Source of the DNA: Endozoicomonas atrinae
Lineage (GTDB): Bacteria > Pseudomonadota > Gammaproteobacteria > Pseudomonadales > Endozoicomonadaceae
DNA length: 39,574 bases
Reading direction: 5' to 3'
NCBI RefSeq assembly: GCF_001647025.1
Contig: NZ_LUKQ02000025.1
Coordinates: forward strand, 1 to 39,574
A program made the position numbers and the translations under genes. The notes under the pieces were generated by a model. That model was not told the origin of the DNA. It ran no database searches and was given only the letters and a program-made list of their open reading frames with translations. This document shows positions 1 to 13,500 of this stretch, in pieces (position 1 is the first letter of the stretch; every line of letters begins with the position of its first letter).

Positions 1-1549
1 CCGGCACCAATGATGTACCGACCATTACTGCGGCCACCGATGTCACCGGCGCGGTGACCGAGATTGTGGATGGCGGCACCGGTGAAAACACCACCACATT
101 ATCCGACAGTGGTTCCTTTGCCATTGCTGATGTGGACCTCACTGATGTCCAGACCGTCAGTGTCACCTCCGACACTACCGGGTACCTGGGCACCTTTACC
201 CCGACGGTCAGCAACAACACCACCAGTGACGGCACCGGCCAGGTGGACTGGACCTTCACGGTGCCCGATGCCGATATTGATGACCTGGCCGCGGGTCAGG
301 TACTGACCCAGACCTACACCATCACGGTCAACGATGGTAACGGCGGTACCGTGGATCAACAGGTGACGGTGACCATCACCGGCACCAATGATGTACCGAC
401 CATTACTGCGGCCACCGATGTCACCGGCGCGGTGACCGAGATTGTGGATGGCGGCACCGGTGAAAACACCACCACATTATCCGACAGTGGTTCCTTTGCC
501 ATTGCTGATGTGGACCTCACCGATGTGCAGACCGTCAGTGTCACCTCCGACACCAGCGGCTATCTCGGCACCTTTACCCCGACGGTCAGCAACAACACCA
601 CCAGTGACGGCACCGGCCAGGTGGACTGGACCTTCAGTGTCCCCGATGCCGATATTGATGACCTGGCGGAGGGTCAGGTGCGGACCCAGACCTACACGGT
701 CACGGTTAACGATGGCAATGGTGGCACTGTAGATCAGCAGGTTACCGTAACCATAACTGGCACTAACGATACGCCCACCATCAATGTAATAGACAGTAAT
801 CAAATCACTATTGAATTTACATGGGGCGGAACAAGTGTAAATAGCCATGACATAGACAGTTTTACACTACCCAATGACTATATCTCTGGAAACACCATCT
901 GGGTTCATAAGTCTGACGATATATATAGAAAGGCCGTAGAAGTAGAAGTCACAGATAATGGCAACGGTTCCATCGGTATCAAGGTTGTTTCAGCTGCTTA
1001 TACCACATTAACGAATTGGAACAGTTTATCCGACGCTCAGAAAAGCACCTTCTTCGCTGATGGTCTGGGAACCACTAGTGAAGTTGCGCAAAGTGATGGT
1101 CAATCTGGATATGGTATTCAGAATGTATCTGTGAATGGAGGTAACAATGTTCCAGGCTATGTTGATAGCTCTATAGGTATCATGGTTAGCATTCCTCAAA
1201 CTGGCTCAGTGACCGAGATTGTGGATGGCGGCACCGGTGAAAACACCACAACATTATCCGACAGTGGTTCCTTTGCCATTGCTGATGTTGATCTCACCGA
1301 TGTCCAGACCGTCAGCGTCACCTCCGACACCACCGGGTACCTGGGCTCCTTTACCCCGACGGTCAGCAACAACACCACCAGTGACGGCACCGGCCAGGTG
1401 GACTGGACCTTCAGCGTCCCCGATGCCGACATTGATGACCTGGCGGCGGGCCAGGTACTGACCCAGACCTATACTGTCACGGTTAACGACGGTAACGGCG
1501 GCACCGTGGATCAGCAGGTCACCGTTACTATCACGGGTACCAATGATGC
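1..1549 (+). repeat. VCBS-type repeats, period 378 bp, three near-identical copies
   Basis: Two tandem units begin at GTG-ACC-GAG 54 and 432 (period 378 bp, 126 residues); a third begins at 1209 after an unrelated insert. Each runs from [20 protein letters not shown] to [15 protein letters not shown], the classic VCBS ending. Bases 1-142 and 379-520 are identical, and the first mismatch is at 143/521. Such DNA identity between copies points to recent duplication or gene conversion and makes copy number unstable. The array presumably continues upstream of the window. Confidence 0.93.
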
Positions 1550-4500
1550 ACCCGAGTCAGCAGATAAAACACTGACCATTAATGAAGATAGCCAGTATAC
1601 TTTTGAGGCATCAGACTTCAGCTTCAGTGATGTAGATGATGGTGACAGCCTGCAATCCGTAAAAATAACCACCCTGCCTTCCGCTGGCAGCCTGGTGCTC
1701 AATAATATTGCCGTTACTCAAAACCAGATGATCACGGCAACTGATATCCCCAACCTGGTCTTCACTCCGGCTCCCGATGCCAATGGTGTCGGTTATAGCA
1801 GCCTGGGCTTTACCGTCAGTGATGGCATCCAGGAAAGTGCAGCTCAAAGCATTACCTTTGATGTTACCTCGATCAACGATGCTCCAACCGCTATCACTAT
1901 TACCAACAATTTTATTGCTGAAAATGCAATGGGGGCTGTGATTGGCACACTGAATACGATTGATGTGGATGCCAGTACAGAATCTTTTGGTATTCATCAC
2001 TACACAGTTAGTGACAACCGATTTGAAATAGTCAATGACCAGCTGAAGCTGAAAGACGGCCAGTTTCTTAACTTTGAAGCGGATGGCAGTACTCTGGAAC
2101 TTACTGTTACAGCAACCGATGATAATAATTCAGGACTTTCTATCAGCCAGAGCTTTACTCTGAATGTGGGTAATTTGAATGAAGCTCCAGTTATCAATGC
2201 CCAGAGCTTTACGATTGATGAAAACACCGCTACCGATGGCAGCGTGATCGTCGGTCGGGTCATTGCTCTGGATGTAGATGCTGGCGATGCCCTGACCTAT
2301 TCCATTCTTTCCGGTAATGAAGAAGGAAACTTCTCAATTGATGAAAGCACCGGTGATATCTCGGTGGTCAACGCCCTTAATCATGAGTCCATCGACGTTT
2401 ATAATCTGACAATTCAGGTTCAGGACAGCCAGGGAGACTCTCAAAGTGCATCTGTTGCCATTAATGTGGCCAATATCAACGACTCACCAGAGCTGAATCA
2501 GGGGTTACAGAATCAATCTTCAGGTATTACCGCCAATATCGGCGGAGAATTTTCATACCAGATTCCAGCCAATGCTTTCAGAGATCAGGATCTGGGAGAC
2601 ACATTAACCTACAGTGTCTCCGGCATGCCTTCAGGTCTGGTATTTAACCCGGTGACCCGAACCATTGCCGGCACACCAAGCTCAACAGAAGTTGGTGACC
2701 ATACCATCACTGTTACCGTTACGGATGATGCCGGCCTGAGTGCTTCTGACTCATTCACCATGAGAGTAGGTAATGCAAAAGTCCTGGAAGAGTCCATTGA
2801 TAATGCCATCAATCTCGTCGCTGAAGCTGGTATTATCAGCTACACCATTACCTCACTGCCCAACCTGGGAACAGTAAAAAAAGCCGACGGAACGATAGTT
2901 ACCCTCAATACCATCCTGACCAATATCGAACTGGAAGGTCTGCTCTATGACGCTCCAAAAGAGTATGACAATGTTTCTGATATTGGCCTGCTCTCCTATC
3001 AATACCAGGATGGTGTAACTCAGACCAAATCTGCCCGTATTGTGGTGGAAGCGGTCAACGACCTTCCGGAAATTACTGCCCCTGCAAGCAAAGATACATC
3101 AACACTGTCGCTCAACACCATCAATGGTGTTTATGTAGAAGATGATGATATCGGTTCCGATATCATGGAAATCTCATTGTCCGTCAATAGTGGCAAACTG
3201 TTCCTGGGGAACACCGAAGGGCTTGAGTTTATCAGTGGTGGTAATGGCGAATCGTCCATGACTATCAGAGGACGTCTTAGTCAGGGACCAGAGCCGCAGG
3301 AGAATTTGAGATTTACTTTCAGGGATGAAGATAATGTTGTTTTTGATCCTCGTACGGAAATTGGGGGTACTTTATCAGGCGCAACTCGCATAACCGATCC
3401 AGTTCAGGGGGGAGTAATAGAGTTCGATTCAACCAGTGATCGAATACTTCTCACAGAGTCTTATAACCTAGGAACAGAGTGGACAATAAGTACGCGCTTT
3501 AAAGATCTTCATCTCGGTAATGGATCTATAGGCGCTCTTGTTCGGAGTAATACTGGCAATAGAGACATACAAATTGAAGTATCAGACAGTGGCATTTTAG
3601 GAACTCGAGAGCGTGGGCCCAATACCTTCCATAGTTCAGGGTTCAATATGAGTTCTCTTGACTCCGAGTGGCACACGCTCACTGCTGTTGGGCAAAATGG
3701 TAAAACCTATTTCTATATTGATGGGCAGCATGTAGGTACCAGTAACTATCAGTCTCAGGAACCTATAGACTCCATTGGTAATGGCCCTGCAGACTTGTAT
3801 CCTTTTGCTCATTACCTGGATGATTTCCGCCTTTATGATTCTGCAGTGGTTCCCCAGCTGAACCTTGATACCGCTATCGGTGCAGACCAGGATGACTTCC
3901 ACCTGTTCTTCTCTGACCAGGCCAGCCCCAATATTGATACAGAACATGACATCGCTACCACATTCACAAGCGTTGATATTATCAATGATAGTGAGCAGGG
4001 TAGCGTAGCCGGTTTTGACAGCAACAGTGATGTCATTAACTTCGATCAACCCTTTGACCTGACAAATGAATGGACCATCTCTACCGACTTTAAAGGTCTG
4101 TTCTCCGGCAATGTCTGGAATACCTTAGCCCGTGGTGATACTGCAGGCCACCATATCATTATTCAACAGTCCACCGGTTTATTGGGCGTATATGCCGATG
4201 ATGGTTCCGCATTCCACAGCTCTGGCTATGTCATTACTGGGATTGACAATAACAGCTGGCACAATCTGACCGCCGTGGGTAAAGGTGGAAAAACCTATTT
4301 CTACCTTGATAATGAACATGTTGGAACATCCGATTATCAGGTCACTACAAACATTCAGGCCATTGGCAACTATCAGTTGGGGTCACAACCGTTTGCCGAA
4401 CATCTGGATAACTTTCGAGTATTCAATACCGCACTGGAGCCTGATCATATTAACCTCCAGGGTCCTGTTCAGAAGGCACTGGAAGGCTTGGCCTACACGC

Positions 4501-7500
4501 CGGACAGCGATGCCACGGGTGACACCCTGACCATTACCACCAGCAATCTGAACAATACGACAGGCGTCGATGGCACAAAAACGGATTCCCATACCGTCAG
4601 CCTGAACGTTACCCAGCTACCCTTCCCTATCGAAGAAGACTTTGCAAACTCACCAACTGACTGGAATGTCGAAGGCAACGCCCAACACCTCACATCGGTC
4701 ACCGGCGCTACAGATGGGGGCTTATTGCAACTAACCGGTGTAGGGCTAAGTGAAACCGGCTTTACCGTCATGGATACTGCTTTTTCATCTTCCCTGGGCA
4801 TACAGGTTGAGTTCGATTATTTCTCTGGTGGTGGTTCCGGTGCCAATGGCATGGTGTTTTTCCTGGTGGATGGCAGCCAGACGACGGTCACAGCCGGTGT
4901 CTCCGGTGGGGCATTGGGGTACCTACCTGGTGGTGGTAATAATGGCCTTTCCCAGGCATATATGGGCATTGGCTTTGATGAATACGGTAACTTTGCCGGC
5001 GATTCCACCAACCGTAAAGACAGTGTCGTTATCCGAGATGGCGGTAATGGCACCACAGGCTACGGCTACCTGTCGCACTCTCAGGTCAGCTCTTTTGGTG
5101 GAATAGATGATACCAGCACCAGCACCGATAGCAGCGGGGATGGTAACGGCTATGACTGGCGCAAGGTACGCTTAACGCTGGATTCCGAACAGAAGCTGAC
5201 GCTTGAGATGAGCTGGGATAACGGCAGTACCTGGCAGACCATCTATAACCAGTATGACTATGCCGCAAATACTTCCCAGGCCGTACCTGACACATTCAAG
5301 CTGGGTTTTGGCGCAGCCACCGGTGGTGCCACCAACTACCATTGGGTGGATAATGTAGCAGTGAAAGTACCTGCGGATCTAAACGTCACCAACCCGGTAG
5401 AACCCACTAACGCCGCCATCGGTGATGAGGTCAGCTGGGAGTTTGCCATCGCAAATACCGGTGATAATCACGCCTTTGAAACCGGTATGACCTGGAGCGC
5501 ACCGGCAGGTCTGGAAAACACCAGCTGGACCTACACCACCTCCAATGGCCAGACCGGTTCCGGCACTGGCAACATCGATACTCTGGTGGATCTGCTCAAA
5601 GGAGAAACCGCCACCTTTACCGTGACCGGAACGCTGACCACCGCTGCGGTTGCCAACCTGGGCCAGAGTTTCTCTGCCACTCTGGCCAACGCTTACTCTG
5701 GCGCATCTGGCAGCAGCACTTATAGCACCACCATTGATACCGACATCCTGCTGCTGAATATGGAACTCTCAACCGACACCATTGCCGAGATGACATACAC
5801 CGGCGATGGGTCCGTTAAAGTGGCGGATATTAACGTTACGGCCGGCGACACAGTGGATACCCAGCTCACACTGTCCGGCGCCGATGCGGACAAATTCACT
5901 ATTGTCGACAATAACGGTCAGCCTGAACTTCATGTTAACCAGAACATCACCCTGGATTTCGAAACCGAGAATCGCTACGACCTGACCATTACCCTGACGG
6001 ACAATAACGGTAACAGTGCCCAGAATGTCAAACCGGTCACCATTAAAGTGGCGGATATCAATGAGCTGCCAACCGATATATTACTGCCCTTCAGCAATGC
6101 GGTGGATCTGCCAACGCCACAGGCATCCTGGGAGTTACGGGGCACCCTGAATGACGACGCAGGTTCCGTGAATGGCTCATTCAGTGGAGGTTCGCCGGCC
6201 TATGTTGATGGTCCCGGTGGCGCTGCTGACTCAGCACTGCAGTTCGACGGCAATGATGATCACTTTACTGCATCGCTAAACGTATCCGAGACCAGTTATA
6301 CCGTCGCCCTCTGGTTTAAAACGGACTCTGCCAATGGCGGTATTTTTCAGGTTGACGGCGGTGGCGATGACCGCAACCTGTGGCTGGAAAACGGCCAGTT
6401 ACGAGGACGTCTATGGTCGTCTGATGAAGTGATTACGTCTACAGACACCTTTAATGACGGTGAGTGGCACCAGGTTGTCCATACCTTTGGTGGCAGTGCA
6501 GGAGGACAGAAAATTTATGTTGATGGGGTAGAAGTTGCCTCTGGATCATCTGACGTATCCAATTTTACCAGCCAGACCTCAATCAGCCTTGGTTATACCT
6601 TATATCCTTCTGGCAGCGAGTACTTTGAAGGCGAAATAGCCAGCGTACAGGTTTATAATGCAGGGCTGACCGCCACGCAGGTCGCTTCTCTCTACCAGGG
6701 TGAAGCCCGTATTGATGAGTGGCAGGACGGTGCTGAAGTGGGACCGCTTTACATCATTGATCCCGATTCTCCAGAGGGTGCTTTTGGCACTCACAGTTTC
6801 ACCATAAATGACAACCGGTTCACCGTTGAAAACGGCATTCTCAAACTGAAAACCGGGGAAACCATTGATGCTGATACGGAAAGCTCCATCAGTCTGGATA
6901 TTACCGCTTCGGATAATGGCGGACTTTCCATCACCCGCAGCCTGACCATTGCGGTCAATGATCTGCCACCGGTGGCGCCAGAAATCAGCTCTGTTAGTTT
7001 AAATAATGACTTTCAGTCGGTCATTACCGGTACCGGCCAGCCCAATACCACCCTGAACTTCACCATTAACAGCATTAACTACAGTGCTACTGTAGCCAGT
7101 GATGGTACCTGGAGTTTCACTCCTCCCGTGACACTTAATCACGGTGACCCTCTGAATATCAGCGTCACTTCTACAGATGCGGGCAGTAATGTCAGCTCAG
7201 CAACCGTTTACAATGCTGCAGTAAGCCGGGGAGATGGTGACGATAATACCCTGACTGGTGGCAGTGATATCGACCTGATGGAAGGCGGTGCCGGCAGTGA
7301 CCAGATCAGCGGTGGTGCTGGTGATGATATTATCCAGGGTAACCAGCTCAATACCGGTGGTCGTTATGATGAGCTGCTGGAAAACACGGAGTTTAATAAC
7401 TTCACGACGGTAACCGATCATGGCAACTATCGTGACGTGATTCTCAATGATTGGAAAGCAGTGAATACGGCTTCGATCATCAATACTAATGAAACTGTCG

Positions 7501-10500
7501 ATGCTACACTGCTGCCTCAAATTGAAGCAGAGTCTTGGAATGCAAATGCACTGCAAACCAATACGGATACTTCTCTAAAGCTTGAAATGGATGTTGCAGG
7601 GGATGTGGATGGCATCACCCAGAGTTTCAATACCGTTGATGGTGCAACCTATACAATCAGCATTGAAGCGGTTTCCCGTGATGCCTCTTCCACCCCGGAT
7701 ATGGAAGTCTGGTGGGATGGTGTTTATCTGGGCTTAATCACCCCAAGCAGTACTGAATGGCAAACATTTACCTTTACGGCAACGGGTGATGGTACTGAAC
7801 AAAACATCATGGTCCGTGAAGTTCCGGGGCAAAATGATGGCTGGGGCCCTATTTTAAACAGCGTCAGCGTTCAGGGGTTATTACCGGATAACAGTGGTAA
7901 TAGTGGGGAACTGCTCACCAATTTTAACTTTGCTACAAATACTTCAGGCTGGAGAGCACTCAATACGGGCAGCATTACCAACGGCCAATATACCTCCGGC
8001 GTTGACGTGGACTCCCTACCAACGGGTGCCTTTGAAAGCCCTGCTCACAGCACAACTTGGGTACCCTCATCGGATGATACAACGCCACAGCTTGAGCTCG
8101 ATGGCAATAACACCGATGTCGATGCCATCTATCAGCAGGTTGATACCCTCAATGGTGAAACCTATACCCTGTCGTTTGAAGCCTATACCCGCCTGGCCAG
8201 TTCCGGTGATGTCGAAATCTGGTGGGGAGACCAGTATGTCCAGACCATCAATATCGGTACCAGCTGGGCAACCCATACCGTTAACCTCACCGGTGATGGC
8301 ACCCGACAGACACTCATGATTCGGGAGGTATCTGGCCAGAACGATGGTCAGGGCACCATTCTCAATAATATCAGCCTGCAGGGTGTTCTGCCGGAAGTGG
8401 ATACCCTGGAAGGTGGTGCCGGTAACGACACGATTACTGGCTCCAGCGGTAAAGATATCATTACCGGTGGTGCCGATAACGACACGATCACCACAGGGAC
8501 CGGTCGGGATCGACTGGTCTGGCAGCCGGGTGACGAAGGCTCAGTCGGCGCTCCTGCCACTGACCGGATTACCGACTTTGCCGTCGGTGCCAGTGGCGAT
8601 ATCCTTGACCTTCACGCCTTCCTGACCGGTGAAGAGTCAACAGCTCTTGATCAGTTTATTCACTTCCGTCTGGATGGCTCAGATACCGTGATCGACGTCA
8701 GCAGGACAGCTGGAGGTGATGTTGTTCAGCATATCGTTCTGGAAAACGTTGACCTGACCACTCTGGGCAATAGCGATGCCGCCATTATCAGTCAATTACA
8801 GAGTAATGGTCAGCTGATCACCACTCATACCCTGGCTATTGATACGCCGATCATGGGTGATAACCAGATCAGTGCTGCAGAAGAGAATGCCGTGTTTGTC
8901 TCTGGCGTGGGTGAGCCCGGGGCTACGGTAGAAGTTACGATTAGGGCTGACTCGGTTCCTGCCCCTCAGGCAAGTTGGTCTTTGAATAGCAACCTTAACG
9001 GTGACAGTACGGTTACCTTTAATGGTGGATCTGCCAGCTATGTCGACGGTCCCAACCTTGGATCACAGGACAGCTCAAGACAGGCTCTCCATTTTGATGG
9101 CGTTGATGACAGCCTGACCGGTAACTTGAATGTTTCCGAGACCAGCTACGGTGTTTCACTCTGGTTCAAGACAACGGATGCCAATGGTGGTTTGTTCAGA
9201 ATCTATGGCCCAAGTGGTGTTCACGACCGCAATGTTTATCTCGAAGGTGGGGTATTAAAGTCCTACATATACTCCCCCAATGAAACCATCGCCAGTACCG
9301 GAACGTTCAACGATGGTGAATGGCACCATATGGTTCACACTTATGGCGGATCTGTTGGTGGGCAAAAAGTTTATATTGATGGTGTCGAGGTTGCCTCTGG
9401 AACCAGTAGCTCTTCCGGCTTTAACTGGGAAACCGGCTTCCAGCTTGGTTATTCCTCCTTTACAGATATTGGTCACCTGAGCAGTGATATGGCAGGTCTG
9501 GAGATATTTGACCAGGCCCTGACCGCTGATGATGTTTCCGCTCTCTACAATACCGCTGTCGAAAGCATTAACGTTGATGTTGATGGCACCTGGAGTCTCT
9601 CTGGTGAAGTGCTGGATATCGATTCACTGCCCGATGGCCAGCTGGCAATCACCGCCACACAAACCGACAGCGCCAATACGGTCACCACCGCAACCCAGAC
9701 CGTCACCTTCTCTGGAAATGCCCCTACTCTGTCAACGGCTGAAGTGGTTGCCAATACGCAGGATCTGGTCCTTACCTTCAGTGAAGATATGGACATCGAC
9801 AGTATTCCGGCCCTGGCTGACTTTGCCGTATCCGTAGACAGCAGTAGTGTGAATGTGCTGAACGTCTCTTACCTGAACAGTACCCAGATTCGACTCAGTC
9901 TGGACAGTGCCATCAGCTTTGGCGCCAATGTTCAGGTCAGTTACACCCCCGGCAGCAATCCGGTGCAGGAGCAGGGTGGTATTAACCCATTCGCAGCAGT
10001 GACCAACTTCTCCGCTACTGTTACCCCTGATGGGGTCGCCCCGGTTCGTCAGGATATGACGGTGGACGGCGATCAGCTGATTGTTAACTACAACGAGAAC
10101 CTTGACCCAGCCGACCTTCCTGACAGCAGTGCCTTTACCATCTCACTGGTCGGTGGCGGCAGCCGTACGGTTTCCAATGTCAGTATTACTGATAACCAGA
10201 TGACCCTGACCCTCAACAGTCCGGTTGTCGATGCGGATATTGTGCGACTGTCTTACAGTGCTGCCAATGCAACCAACAATGGCGGTGCTGCAATTCAGGA
10301 TGCCCAGGGAAACACCAGTAACGGCTTTGCCGACGCTCTGGTTGAAAACAATACCGATACCACCCCGCCAACCCTCAACAGTGCGGTGGTTGATGGCGAA
10401 ACGATCACCCTCACCTACTCCGAAGATCTGAATGAAAATGCCGGTTTCTCAGGTGTCGAGTGGGGAGCCGGTAAAAATGGTGAGGGAACCGGGCTGGAGT

Positions 10501-13500
10501 TCAATGGCTTTGAAGGGACCGGTGAGATTGATGGGCTAACAACCGGTGGATCCATGACCATCGCAGGCTGGGTTCGTTTTGACAGCTTTGAAGAGAGCTG
10601 GTCAAGATTTGTCGATTTTGGGGATGGAGAGAATGATCACAATATTCTTATAGGTCATATTACGACAACCAACGGCCTGGGTTTTCATGTTCACGATAGT
10701 AACAACGTTCAACACGGCTTTAACATAGACAACTTTTTCACACTGGGTGAATGGGTACATGTCGCTGCAACCATTAACAGTTCAGGCCTATACACAATTT
10801 ACAAGGATGGAGTGGAAGAAGGGACATTCCAAGGTGGTGTACCCGCAGAAAAAGTAAGAAATAATAACTATATAGGCAAAAGCAACTGGGATGTTGATGA
10901 CCCTATGGATGGTGCTGTTGATGACCTTCTGATCGTTGACCGGGATTTGACGGCCTCCGAAATATCCGACCTGTATAACGCCAATGACTTCGCAAACTTT
11001 GCCTCAGGCCTGACTGGCGATACATACCACGCCTATGACTTTGAAGAAAACGGTGGCACTTCTGTCAGTGATCTGAACGCTAACAGTCAGCCCATGACAT
11101 TGACCGGCGACTCTCTTGTTGAGGTTCAGGTCGGTGGTGTGACCCGCAATATCAACAGCACATCGGTCAGTGGTAACCAGGTCACCCTGGAGCTGGCCAG
11201 CCCGGTTACCGACGGTGAGTCCGTTACACTGAGTTATAAACCCACAACAACCGCTAACTTCCAGAGTACGCTCTCCGTTGATAGTGGCGGGACTGTCTCA
11301 CTCAGTGGAGACACACTGACACTGACCTCTGTTTCGTCAAATAATGTGGTACTGATTAACACACTGAACAGTTCAATTAGAAGTGACGACCTTTACCTTG
11401 ATTTCACCGTAACGCCAACCGATGACTTTAGTTCACGGAATGCGTTTATCGTGTTTGATTATCAGAGCGCCAACGATTACAAAGCCATTGGCAGCTATGA
11501 CGGTGATGGAAATTCTGACTGGGTTATTGAGCACTGGGTCAATGGCAGCAAAACAGTACTGTTAGAAGACGCAGATGCTGACCCAGCTGGTTTCGACGTT
11601 GCCCGCCACACGGAAGTCACCATTGTTGATAATAAGGTCACACTGATCGTCGATGGTGATGAAAAAATCGCTCACCAGTTCAATGAAAACATCAGTGATG
11701 GTGAGCTGGGTGTAATGAATATTTCCGGCTCCCGCTCCATTTACACCATCAATAGAACCGAATGGGATATCGGTGATAACTCTACGAACCCGGACAGCAT
11801 TGAGGATCTGAAAGGCCTTGATGCTGCCGCCTTTGACCATGGTGATGTCAACATCACCAATATTACCGATTCAGTTACACCCACCCTGGCTTCCGCAGAA
11901 GTTAATGGAAACACCCTGACATTGACGTTGAATGAAGCACTCAATACCAACGCAACCCTGAACCCGTCATTGTTCACCATCCTTGCCGAAGGAGAGAGTC
12001 AGACCATCAACAGCATCGCCATTGACGGGGAACAGGTCATTTTAACCCTGACTGAATCAGTCACTGACGGCCAGCAGGTCTCCATTGACTATACGCCCCC
12101 TTCAGCCAACAGTGATGTAAACAGTGACCGAATTGAAGACAGTGCGGGTAATGATGCCAGTACCATCTCTGGCTTCTCCGTCACCAACACCACAGATACC
12201 GCTGGTGAGCCTGAAGTTCTCAGGCTATTCAGTGACGATGCCAACCAGTGGTATCAGGATGGCAATACCATTACCGTTAAAGTGGAGTTCTCTGAGCGGG
12301 TTAATGTGACCGGAGAACCAACCCTCCAGCTTGAAACCGGCACCTTTGACCGTCTGGCCACCTACAGTGGCGGATCAGGAACAAATACTTTGTCGTTTAC
12401 CTACACCATCGACAATCCTGATGAAACTGCTGACCTGGATGTATTATCAACCTCAGCACTGAACCTGAACGGTGGTGTTATTGCAGACCTGGTGGGCAAT
12501 AATGCCAACCTCTCTCTCCCCGGCCTGAATTCGACAAACACTCTGGATGGCCAGAATGATATCCAGATTGACAGCATTGCTCCCAGCATTGGTATCACCA
12601 ACATCAACGTCGTCAATGAGGCTGGCGTTCTGGCCCTTAGTGGCGCTAATTTTTACAGCCTGCTCTCTCCCGGAGAGGCTCTCGATACCAACCTGGCCAG
12701 CCGGCTGGACTGGAGTAAATTTTCCTGGCGAGTAGTGAACAGCAGTGGCAGTAATACCGATGTCAGCTTCACCGCATCGGATATTAATTCCGTACTTGCC
12801 GTCAGTGATGAGGAGCTATACATCAAGCTGGCCAGCAGTAAACTGGCCGAGCTGAGAGCAATTTCCGGTTTTGGTAATGCGGAAGGTCAGGACCTGATCC
12901 GTATTACCAGTGATGGTTTCTTCCAGGATGCCGCTGGCAACACCATGAGTGATGCCAATACTGCCGGGGTGGAAATTTTCGTACTGCCCCCCGATGGTAT
13001 TGCACCCTCCATCACCGAGGTCACCAGTCCTGATCCAAATGGTGAATACCCCATCGGTTCCGTTTTGCGTATCCAGCTCACTTTTGATGAACCTGTAGAG
13101 GTGACCGGTGAGCCCAGCCTGTTAATGGGTACTGGCAATAATATTACACCGGCGGCCTACAGTTCCGGTTCAGGAACCCGTCAACTGACGTTTGAATATA
13201 CCGTGCAGCCCGGTGACCAGGCCGATGACCTGGATGTATTCAGTGCCAATGCTCTACAGCTGAACGATGGTACCATCAAAGACACCTCAGGCAATAATGC
13301 CATCCTGCTGGTACCTGCCATGAGTACCCTGGTTGACTTCGATGCATCGGACCTTATGGGTAAAGCGGCCCTGGAAACCGCTGGCTGGAGTTTCTTTGAT
13401 AATGATGAGATCAGGGAAAATGATATCCGCGAAACGACATTGACAGAAGTCGATACCCAGAGCTTTGCGGATAATATGAAATACCTCAGTCTGGATGGTG

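Noticed and set aside
54-56. GTG as the start of the giant adhesin
   Set aside because: The frame continues upstream to the window edge and encodes the normal end of the previous VCBS repeat, and no ribosome site precedes the GTG.
1-1549. CRISPR-like tandem array
   Set aside because: The repeats are 378 bp long, in frame and encode VCBS domains; there are no short repeats with unique spacers.
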